From Microbispora oryzae (lineage in GTDB: Bacteria; Actinomycetota; Actinomycetes; Streptosporangiales; Streptosporangiaceae): DNA of 64,000 bases. Of this stretch, positions 50,853 through 57,694 are shown in pieces (positions within the stretch are counted from its first letter, which is position 1; every line of letters begins with the position of its first letter). The position numbers were made by a program, and so were the translations under genes. The notes beneath the pieces are model-generated. The model saw nothing but the letters and a program-made list of their open reading frames with translations. It had not been told where the DNA came from and searched no databases. The stretch covers positions 372,001-436,000 of the forward strand of contig NZ_JAFCNB010000001.1 in NCBI RefSeq assembly GCF_017896165.1, in the 5' to 3' direction.

Positions 50853-51701
50853 ATGACGACGCTCCTCCGTCCTGGCCGAATCTCACCCACGCGCAAGGTC
50901 CCCGCCTCGATTCCGCGCCCCGAGTACGTGGGCAGGCCCGAGCCGAAGAAGGGCGGCGGCGACGTCCAGACGCCGGAGACCGTCGAGCTGATGCGGGTCG
51001 CGGGGCGGATCGCGGCGCAGGCGCTGGAGGAGGTCGGCCGGCACGTCGCCCCCGGGGTGACCACCGACGAGCTCGACCGCATCGGGCACGAGTTTCTGTG
51101 CGACCACGGCGCCTATCCCTCGACGCTCGGCTACCGCGGCTACCCCAAGTCGCTGTGCACCTCGATCAACGAGGTCATCTGCCACGGCATCCCCGACGAC
51201 ACCGTGCTCAACGACGGCGACATCATCAACGTGGACATCACCGCCTTCATCGGCGGCGTCCACGGGGACACCGACGCGACGTTCCTCGTCGGCGAGGTCG
51301 ACGAGGAGTCGCGGCTGCTGGTCGAGCGGACCCGCGAGGCGATGATGCGGGCGATCAAGGCGGTGGCCCCCGGGCGGCAGCTCAACATCGTCGGCCGGGT
51401 CATCGAGGCCTACGCCAAACGCTTCGGCTACGGCGTGGTGCGCGACTTCACCGGACACGGCATCGCGACGTCGTTCCACTCGGGGCTGATCGTGCCCCAC
51501 TACGACGACCCGTCGCTGTCGGTCACGCTGGTGCCGAACATGACGTTCACGATCGAGCCGATGCTCACGCTCGGCACCATCGACTACGAGATCTGGCCCG
51601 ACCGCTGGACCGCCGTCACGAAGGACCGCAAGCGCACCGCCCAGTTCGAGCACACGATCCTCGTCACCGAGACGGGCAGCGAGATCCTCACCCTGCCGTA
51701 G
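50853..51701 (+). CDS. map: Type I methionine aminopeptidase
   Basis: A 282-residue metalloprotease removing the initiator methionine from new proteins. The five metal ligands are visible: NVDITAF and GDTDATF (Asp), [11 protein letters not shown] (His), TIEPMLTLG (Glu) and [10 protein letters not shown] (Glu). The N-terminal extension [22 protein letters not shown] is typical of the actinobacterial MAP1c type with its SH3-binding-like segment. ATG at 50853 is chosen for family fit, with TAGACT 7 nt upstream suggesting leaderless transcription. Confidence 0.96.
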   Translation: MTTLLRPGRISPTRKVPASIPRPEYVGRPEPKKGGGDVQTPETVELMRVAGRIAAQALEEVGRHVAPGVTTDELDRIGHEFLCDHGAYPSTLGYRGYPKSLCTSINEVICHGIPDDTVLNDGDIINVDITAFIGGVHGDTDATFLVGEVDEESRLLVERTREAMMRAIKAVAPGRQLNIVGRVIEAYAKRFGYGVVRDFTGHGIATSFHSGLIVPHYDDPSLSVTLVPNMTFTIEPMLTLGTIDYEIWPDRWTAVTKDRKRTAQFEHTILVTETGSEILTLP

Positions 51702-51702
51702 G

Positions 51703-53697
51703 CTACTCGGCGGCGCGGTCGCGCCGGTCCAGCGAGGCGAGGTAGTCGTTGTAAGCGTCGAGTTCGGCGTCGCCCGAGCCGCCGTGCTTCGCCGCGGCGG
51801 CGTCGGCCCGCCGGTCGGCGCGGCGCGCCGCGCGCTCGTCGTCGCGCCACCACTGGAATCCCAGCGCCAGCAGCACGATCAGCGTGGGGATCTCGCCGAA
51901 CGCCCAGGCGATGCCGCCGCCCGTCTGCTGGTCGGCCAGGGACGACGCGCCCCAGGTGCGGCCGAGCTGGCCGTACCAGCCGGAGGCCAGCACGGTGCCC
52001 ATGCTCATAAGCGCTATCCCGAAGAACGCGTGGAACGGCATCGTGACCATGAGAAGCAGCAGCCGGCCCACGTGGGGCAGCCGGTGCGGCGCGGGGTCGA
52101 TCCCGATGATGACCCAGAAGAACAGGAAGCCGCTGAACAGGAAGTGCACCAGCATGGCGATGTGCCCGAGGTGCTCCTCCATGGCGGAGCCGTACAGCGA
52201 GGTGAAGTACAGGGCGTAGGTGGACACCACGAAGATCGCCGTCGCGATCGCCGGATGGGTGAGCACCGACGCGACCCGGCTGTGCAGGATCACCATCAGC
52301 CACTCGCGCGGGCCTCGGTCGCCCCGCCGTACGGCCGGCTTGAGCGCGCGCAGCGCGAGCGTGATCGGCGCACCCAGCACCAGGAAGATCGGCACCAGCA
52401 TGGAGAGCACCATGTGCTGGGTCATGTGCACGCTGAACAGCACCGGCCCGTATCGGGCGACACCGCTCTGGGTGGTCAGGACCAGGATGACCACGCCGAT
52501 CGACCAGCTCACCGTCCGGCCCAGCGGCCACGCGTCGCCCCGGCGGCGCAGCCGCACCACGGCGGCGCCGTAGAGCCCGGCCATCGTCGCCGCCAGCGCC
52601 GCGAAGAACAGGTCGAACCACCACAGCGTGACGAGGTTGACGAGAGAGACCGGCGGCGGCATGAGATAGCCGAGGAGATCGAAGGCCCGGTCGACCGGCA
52701 CGGTCACCGGGGGCGGCGCGGTCCTCGACAGCGCGACCGCGAGGCCGACGGTCCCCGACATGATCAGCAGTTCGCCGAGGGCGAGGCGCTGGAAGGCGTG
52801 CGGCTCCCCCGCCGCCAGGCGGGGCACCGTCCGCACACGGTGTGCCCGGCCCACGACCCCGAGCCCCGCGAAGGCGGCGGTCTTGGCCAGCAGCAGCAGC
52901 CCGTACGCCGAGGTGAACAGGGCCTCCACGGTCGACAGGCGGGCCACCGCGCTCGCCACGCCGGACAGGCCGACCCCGATGAAGCACCACAGCGCCATCC
53001 GGGAGAACCGGGCCGCGGCCACGTCGAGCCCGCCCGCGCCGCGCATCGCGTGCAGGCACAGTACGCCGAGACCGCCGACCCACAGGGCCAGGAAGAGCAG
53101 GTGGAGGGCGACCGAGGTGGTGGCCAGACCGTGGTTGGGCGCCGAGGACGAGTGGCCGGTCAGGGCGGGCGGCAGCAGCGTCAGGAGGGCGAAGACCAGC
53201 AGGCCGCCGGCCGCGCCGACGGTGATCGCGCCCCGGGCGAACAGCGCGATGGCGACCGCGAACAGCACCACCAGTGTGAGCGCGATGCCCTGGGGCACCT
53301 GGCTGGCGAAGCTCGTCAGCTCGTCGCCACCGAGGATGTCCGTCGCCGGCGCGCCGAGCGTCTCGGAGAGGGTGAAGACCAGCGACGAGCCCGCCGCGAC
53401 CGCCCACACCAGCGCGCTCCACGAGGCGGCCTTGACGTATCCCTGCGCCGATTTGCCGAGCACGCCCTTGTCGCTCGGCAGCAGAGCCGCGGCGAAGGCC
53501 AGCAATCCGACCGTCACCAGGCCGCTCACGTCGACGGCGAGCTTGGAGATCGGGAGCATCCAGCGGGTGAGCGTGCCCTCGTCGGGCAGGCCGGGAATGA
53601 CCCGGGGGGTGGCCGCGCCCCCGGCCACCATGCCGATCACGAGCGCCGCGACCGCGGCGCACAGCGCGGTGAGGGCGAGGCGCGCCCCCCTGCTCAC
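51703..53697 (-). CDS. CopD-CtaG fusion membrane protein
   Basis: A 664-residue inner-membrane protein with about 15 helices. The first half (to about residue 330) is CopD-like, with conserved His in LTGHSSSAPNHGLATTSVALHLLFLALWVGGLGVL. The second half (from about 350) is caa3-type oxidase assembly factor CtaG: GPVLFSVHMTQHMVLSMLVPIFLVLGAP, EEHLGHIAMLVHFLFSGFLFFWVIIGIDP and MPFHAFFGIALMSM. The fusion suggests copper passage linked to oxidase assembly. The start overlaps the copC stop by 4 nt. The cytoplasmic tail is charged. Only one base separates its end from map, which is convergent. Confidence 0.93.
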   Translation of the reverse strand: MSRGARLALTALCAAVAALVIGMVAGGAATPRVIPGLPDEGTLTRWMLPISKLAVDVSGLVTVGLLAFAAALLPSDKGVLGKSAQGYVKAASWSALVWAVAAGSSLVFTLSETLGAPATDILGGDELTSFASQVPQGIALTLVVLFAVAIALFARGAITVGAAGGLLVFALLTLLPPALTGHSSSAPNHGLATTSVALHLLFLALWVGGLGVLCLHAMRGAGGLDVAAARFSRMALWCFIGVGLSGVASAVARLSTVEALFTSAYGLLLLAKTAAFAGLGVVGRAHRVRTVPRLAAGEPHAFQRLALGELLIMSGTVGLAVALSRTAPPPVTVPVDRAFDLLGYLMPPPVSLVNLVTLWWFDLFFAALAATMAGLYGAAVVRLRRRGDAWPLGRTVSWSIGVVILVLTTQSGVARYGPVLFSVHMTQHMVLSMLVPIFLVLGAPITLALRALKPAVRRGDRGPREWLMVILHSRVASVLTHPAIATAIFVVSTYALYFTSLYGSAMEEHLGHIAMLVHFLFSGFLFFWVIIGIDPAPHRLPHVGRLLLLMVTMPFHAFFGIALMSMGTVLASGWYGQLGRTWGASSLADQQTGGGIAWAFGEIPTLIVLLALGFQWWRDDERAARRADRRADAAAAKHGGSGDAELDAYNDYLASLDRRDRAAE

Positions 53698-54266
53698 GGC
53701 TTCTTCCGAAGGCTAAGGAACATCCCGATGCCGATCCCGGCGATACCGAAGATCACGGCCCACACCCATCCGGGCACCGTGCCCGAGCCGCTGTCCGCGG
53801 ACGCGTCCGCGGGCTCGGAGCCGGGAGCCTGGGTGCCGGGAGCCTGGGCCGCGGCGGAGTTCTGTGCGGCCGGGCCGGCGGCGGTGGCGGTGCCGGCGGA
53901 GCCTCCGCCCGTCAGGGTGAAGGGGATCTCTCCCTCGACCGGGTGGCCGTCCGACGAGACCACCCGCCAGGCGATCGTGTAGCGGCCCGGTGGGGCACCG
54001 CCGGTCACGGCCTCGGTCACCCTCGGGCCGTCGACGGTCGGCTCGCCGCTCTCGTATCTCTTGCCGTCCGGGCCGTTCACCACCACCACGGGGAACCGTA
54101 CGGACTCGGTGAACTCCAGGACCACCCGGCTCAGCCGGTCGACCTGGGCGCCGCTCTTCGGGTCGCTGCTCCTGAGCGAGGTGTGCGCCTGCGCGGGCAG
54201 GGCGGGAGCCACGGAAAGCAGGAACGCGACGGCGAACGCGACGGCGGCGAGGATGGTCTTCTTCAT
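53694..54266 (-). CDS. CopC-domain copper-binding protein
   Basis: A 190-residue exported protein: signal peptide (LLSVAPALPAQA↓H), then a CopC beta-barrel beginning with the metal-ligand His (HTSLRSSDPKSGAQV), with RVVLEFTESV and the second ligand region SSDGHPVEGEIPFTL. The linker is Ala/Gly/Ser-rich. A C-terminal helix (VWAVIFGIAGIGIGMFLSL) with RKKP anchors it in the membrane. It is coupled to copD-ctaG by a 4-nt overlap (ATGA). It likely delivers copper to the fusion protein. Confidence 0.93.
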   Translation of the reverse strand: MKKTILAAVAFAVAFLLSVAPALPAQAHTSLRSSDPKSGAQVDRLSRVVLEFTESVRFPVVVVNGPDGKRYESGEPTVDGPRVTEAVTGGAPPGRYTIAWRVVSSDGHPVEGEIPFTLTGGGSAGTATAAGPAAQNSAAAQAPGTQAPGSEPADASADSGSGTVPGWVWAVIFGIAGIGIGMFLSLRKKP

Positions 54267-54314
54267 GGCACTGCCAAGGCTACCGACGCGGGGGCGCGGT
54301 CACTCATCCCGCTC

Positions 54315-54357
54315 CCGCGGGGGACGGCCGGGCGAAGGGCCGCCGCGCCCCCCGCGG
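54315..54357 (-). terminator. Hairpin between the XRE-TPR gene and copC
   Basis: CCGCGGGGG (54315-54323) and CCCCCGCGG (54349-54357) are perfect 9-nt arms with further GC pairing inside. It separates the regulator transcript from copC. Confidence 0.5.
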
Positions 54358-54380
54358 ACGGGAGGCGCGGGGCCCGCCGA

Positions 54381-55679
54381 TCAGAGGCCGGCACAGGCGA
54401 GTGCGCGCCTGAACGCCACGTTGCTGCTCTCGTGCCGGCCGAGCCTGGCCAGCGTCTCGGCGGCGGCCTGCCAGTTCTCCGCGATCAACCGGGTGGTGGG
54501 CAGGGTGTCCAGGGTCCGGACGGCCGACTCGGTCTCCGCCAGGGACTCCTCGTCCATGCGCCGCATCCAGTACGCCTGCCCGAGCACGATCTGGGTGTCG
54601 CCGATGACGGCGGAGCTGCCGCCGTCCCCGAGGAGTTCCCGGGCGGCGCGGGCGTGGTCGAGCGCCTCCTCGGCGTTGCCGAGGGCCATCTCGGTGCGGG
54701 CGATGTTGAGCTCGCAGCGGGCGATCGACATCTTGCCCGCCGACGACTCCTTCAGCTCCTGCAGCGCCCGCTTCGCCAGCTCGCGCACCATGAGCGGGTC
54801 GTCGGGCCGCACCTGGAAGAGCAGCATCGCGTACTGCGAGCGGAGCCGGGCGAGGTTGCGCGCGTCGCCGTTCTCGGACTGGATGGCCAGGGCCCGCTCG
54901 ACCAGCGACTTCGCCTCCTCGTACGAGCCGACGATCTGGGCGTAGATGGCGGCGTTCCAGCAGGCCGCGACGATGGAGCGCGGGCTGCCGAGCTGTTCGG
55001 CCGCGGCCAGCAGCTCGGCGGAGAAGTGCCGGGCGCGGAGGAGGTCGCCACGCTCCAGGTACACGAGCAGCAGGGTGGAGCCGAGCTCGATCAGGGCGTC
55101 GGTCCACTGCGGGCGGGACACCGCCGGGCCGAGGCTCGACTCGCCGACGCGCACGGCGGACTGGAAGTCGCCGAACTCGCGGTAGCAGCGGCAGAGCGCC
55201 ACGGCGATCTGGGTGCGGCGCTCCGGCGCCGGCGCCTCGCCGGTCTCCCGGCTCAGGGACTCCAGGACCGCGATGGCCTCGGGCAGGTTGCCGCACGCCT
55301 CGGTGGCCAGCGCGTAGCCGTACTGGGCGTCCTGCCTGAGGGCGGGCAGGCCCGCGAGGTTGTTGTTGTCGAGCAGCTCGGCGTAGAGCCGCCTGGCCTC
55401 TTCGAGGTCGCCGTTCTCCAGCGCGAGGGCGGCGAAGCGCAGCCCGAGCTCCAGCTCCTCCATCTGCTCGGCGGTGACGCCGTTGACGAGATAGGTGAGC
55501 GAGCAGTCGAGCTTCTGGGCCAGCAGCTCCAGCACGGCCGGGGTCGGCGTGCGCTTGCCGCTCTCGATGAGGGACACATAACTGTCGGAAAGCTCGGGGT
55601 GAGCCAGCTGCGCCTGGGAAAGACCACGCTGGCGGCGAATTGTCTTAATTCGCTCGCCGACCAAACCTTGACTGGTCAC
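54381..55679 (-). CDS. XRE-HTH regulator with TPR-like C-terminal domain
   Basis: A 432-residue regulator. The N-terminal XRE helix-turn-helix is at residues 8-64 (GERIKTIRRQRGLSQAQLAH, SDSYVSLIESGKRTP, LAQKLDCSLTYLVNG). The remaining 360 residues are helical tetratricopeptide-like repeats (LGLRFAALALENGDLEEARRLYAELLD; ALCRCYREFGDFQSAVRVGE; LNIARTEMALGNAEEALDHARAARELL). This architecture is that of RRNPP peptide-sensing regulators of Firmicutes (Rgg, PlcR, AimR), although TPR-type XRE regulators are also common in actinobacteria with unknown effectors. GTG at 55679 is taken as start; TTG at 55664 is an alternative, because a TATAAG lies immediately upstream of the GTG. It is divergent from the small secreted-peptide gene at 55737. 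Confidence 0.88.
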   Translation of the reverse strand: MTSQGLVGERIKTIRRQRGLSQAQLAHPELSDSYVSLIESGKRTPTPAVLELLAQKLDCSLTYLVNGVTAEQMEELELGLRFAALALENGDLEEARRLYAELLDNNNLAGLPALRQDAQYGYALATEACGNLPEAIAVLESLSRETGEAPAPERRTQIAVALCRCYREFGDFQSAVRVGESSLGPAVSRPQWTDALIELGSTLLLVYLERGDLLRARHFSAELLAAAEQLGSPRSIVAACWNAAIYAQIVGSYEEAKSLVERALAIQSENGDARNLARLRSQYAMLLFQVRPDDPLMVRELAKRALQELKESSAGKMSIARCELNIARTEMALGNAEEALDHARAARELLGDGGSSAVIGDTQIVLGQAYWMRRMDEESLAETESAVRTLDTLPTTRLIAENWQAAAETLARLGRHESSNVAFRRALACAGL

Positions 55680-55736
55680 TTATACCCCTTGAGAAGATAG
55701 AGACCGGACAGTCGTTCCCCTACGAAAGAGACCCTC

Positions 55737-55862
55737 ATGCGCCGCCTCGTACTGTTTGCCCTCGCCGCCCTTATCACGGCAGGCGTGGCTACTGCCGGCA
55801 ATGTTACGACCGTGAGTGCCTCCCCGTCGATAAGGGCGGGCCTCTACGAAGGCTGCTGCTGA
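55737..55862 (+). CDS. 41-residue secreted peptide ending in Cys-Cys, facing the XRE-TPR regulator
   Basis: ATG at 55737, stop TGA at 55860-55862; AAAGAG lies 6 nt upstream. The peptide has a textbook short signal sequence (MRRLVLFALAALITAG, ending VATA or VSA). The exported remainder would be about 13-20 residues, for example SPSIRAGLYEGCC after cleavage at VSA. It ends in two cysteines. The gene is alone, 57 nt from the divergent regulator start, and followed by a convergent PucR gene. The size, export signal, and pairing with a TPR regulator are those of a peptide-pheromone gene. I know of no named family for it; a simple small lipoprotein-like or envelope peptide is the alternative. Confidence 0.7.
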   Translation: MRRLVLFALAALITAGVATAGNVTTVSASPSIRAGLYEGCC

Positions 55863-55924
55863 CCCGGTCCCCCAAAGATCTTCCGGGTTCTTCAGCCGTC
55901 TTCCGACCGGCTCGGACACAGCCG

Positions 55925-55950
55925 GGGGAGGCGAATGCACGATCCTCCCC
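55925..55950. terminator. Hairpin between peptide gene and PucR gene
   Basis: GGGGAGG (55925-55931) and CCTCCCC (55944-55950), 7 perfect pairs with a 12-nt loop, in the gap between two convergent genes. Confidence 0.4.
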
Positions 55951-56004
55951 AGTCGGCCACGGGGCTCCCTCCGCTCACGTGGAGGCAGCCCCTGTGGACC
56001 GGGA

Positions 56005-57543
56005 TCACCCGGCGCGCAGGGCGAGGAAGAGGTCGACGCGGTCGGCCATCGACGACAGGTCCCTGCCGGTGAGCTCCTCTATCCGCCGGACGCGGTAACG
56101 CACGGTGTTGACGTGGACGTGCAGCCGCTCGGCGCAGCCGTTCCACGAGCCCGCGCAGTCGAGGAACGCCCCGAGCGTGCGGACCAGCTCGGCCCCGTGT
56201 GACCGGTCGTAATCGAACAGCGGCCCGAGCAGCCGGTCCGCGAACGACCTGCGGACGTCTCCGGGGACGGTCGCCAGCAGCAGGGCGTGCGTGTAGATCT
56301 CGTCACTGGTGACCACTCCCCCGCCGCGCGCCTCGGCCACCCGCCGCGCGTGCCCGGCCTCCTCAACACCGCCGCGGATCGCCGCAGGACCGGTCAGCTC
56401 GCCGCTGACCCCGATGGCCACGGTCGTGCCAGCGAGCCCCGCGGCCAGCCGGGCCGCCCGCTCGCGAAGGGCGCCCGCGAGCTCGCCCGCCGCCGTTCCC
56501 CGCAGCGGAACCAGCGCCACCGAGCCGTCCGCCCCCGCCGCCGCCACGGCGCGGCGGTCCAGAAGCTCCTCCACCACCCGCCCGCCGAGCAGGGCCGGAT
56601 CGGGCCCGTCGCTCGCGCCCTGCCTGGCCGCGGTGGCCGTGACCACGGCGTACGGCTCGGCCACGTCGATCCCGCAGGTCCGCAGGCGGGCCGACAGCTC
56701 CGACGGGTCGCCGCCCGCGAAGGCGAGCGCGACGAGCTGCTCGGCCAGCCGCCGCTCCACCCGCCGGCCCTCCTCCAGCCGGGTGCGCTCCATGGCCACG
56801 CACGCGGCCAGCTCGAAGCCGATCTCCGCGTCGACCTCCCCCCGGCACACCAGCGCCCATCCGGCCGCCCGCGGCGAGCGGTCCACCGCGAACACGGTGT
56901 ACGCCGCCTCGCCGAGCGGGTCGCGGCGGCCGGGCCGGCCGCGGACCACGACCGGCAGGGCGACCGCGGAGAGGTAGTCGCGGGCCAGCCGTACGGCGTG
57001 TTCCTCCGGCAGGTCGCCGGCGACGACGGAACCGGCCGCGGTGACGACCGCGGCGGCGACGCCGAGCTCGGCCGACACCAGCGCGAACAGCTCGCCGAGG
57101 CTCGCGCCCTCGGCGACGGCGGCGACGATCCTGCGGTGCCTGCCGAGCGCGCCGCGCAGGTCGCCGGCCCGGATCGCGGTGATCCTGCGGTCCACGAGCT
57201 CGGTGACGGCGCCGAACGACACCTCGACGGGCACCTCGATCAGGGGCAGGCCCCGCTCCCGGCAGGCCTCGACCAGATCGTCCGGCACCAGGCCGAGCCG
57301 GGCGTCGCCCGCGCCGAGCGCCGCGACTCCCGCGTCCACCAGGGCGTCCACGAAGCCGGCCGAGTCGCCCGCCCCCCGCCGCCACATCAGGCCGGTGAGC
57401 ACGAGCAGGCCCTCGGACAGGTAGCGGCGCGGGTCCGGCAGATCGGTGATGAGGACGCCGCCGATCTCGCGGTCGAGCGCGTCCTCCCCCGCCAGCAGGG
57501 CGAGCCGCAGCTCCGGCACGGCGAGTAGATCCCTGAGCAGCAC
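56005..57543 (-). CDS. PucR-family transcriptional regulator
   Basis: A 512-residue regulator. The N-terminal PucR domain (residues 1-120, LRDLLAVPELRLALLAGEDALDREIGGVLITDLPDPRRYL) precedes a GGDEF/CdaR-like central domain. The C-terminal PucR-type HTH is ERLHVHVNTVRYRVRRIEELTGRDL. GTG at 57543 is used for family length. It is divergent from a xanthine-dehydrogenase-type subunit, fitting the known role of this family in purine-degradation control. Confidence 0.92.
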   Translation of the reverse strand: MLLRDLLAVPELRLALLAGEDALDREIGGVLITDLPDPRRYLSEGLLVLTGLMWRRGAGDSAGFVDALVDAGVAALGAGDARLGLVPDDLVEACRERGLPLIEVPVEVSFGAVTELVDRRITAIRAGDLRGALGRHRRIVAAVAEGASLGELFALVSAELGVAAAVVTAAGSVVAGDLPEEHAVRLARDYLSAVALPVVVRGRPGRRDPLGEAAYTVFAVDRSPRAAGWALVCRGEVDAEIGFELAACVAMERTRLEEGRRVERRLAEQLVALAFAGGDPSELSARLRTCGIDVAEPYAVVTATAARQGASDGPDPALLGGRVVEELLDRRAVAAAGADGSVALVPLRGTAAGELAGALRERAARLAAGLAGTTVAIGVSGELTGPAAIRGGVEEAGHARRVAEARGGGVVTSDEIYTHALLLATVPGDVRRSFADRLLGPLFDYDRSHGAELVRTLGAFLDCAGSWNGCAERLHVHVNTVRYRVRRIEELTGRDLSSMADRVDLFLALRAG

Positions 57544-57694
57544 GGGGACAGCGTATGCCGCGCGGCCCGCGCCGTTGGAGGAACCTACAAGCGCGGCCCG
57601 GCCGCCCGCCGCCGGTTTCACCGTGGCGCCGATAGGCCGCCCGCCGCCCCGGTTGATGTACTGCCGGAAAACGGGATCCAGAGCGGAGCGGCCG

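Noticed and set aside
55664..55736. Clear sigma-70 promoter for the small peptide
   Set aside because: TTGACT (55668-55673) is present but no TANNNT lies at 16-19 nt; the TATAAG on the other strand touches the regulator start. The promoters in this gap cannot be assigned by eye.
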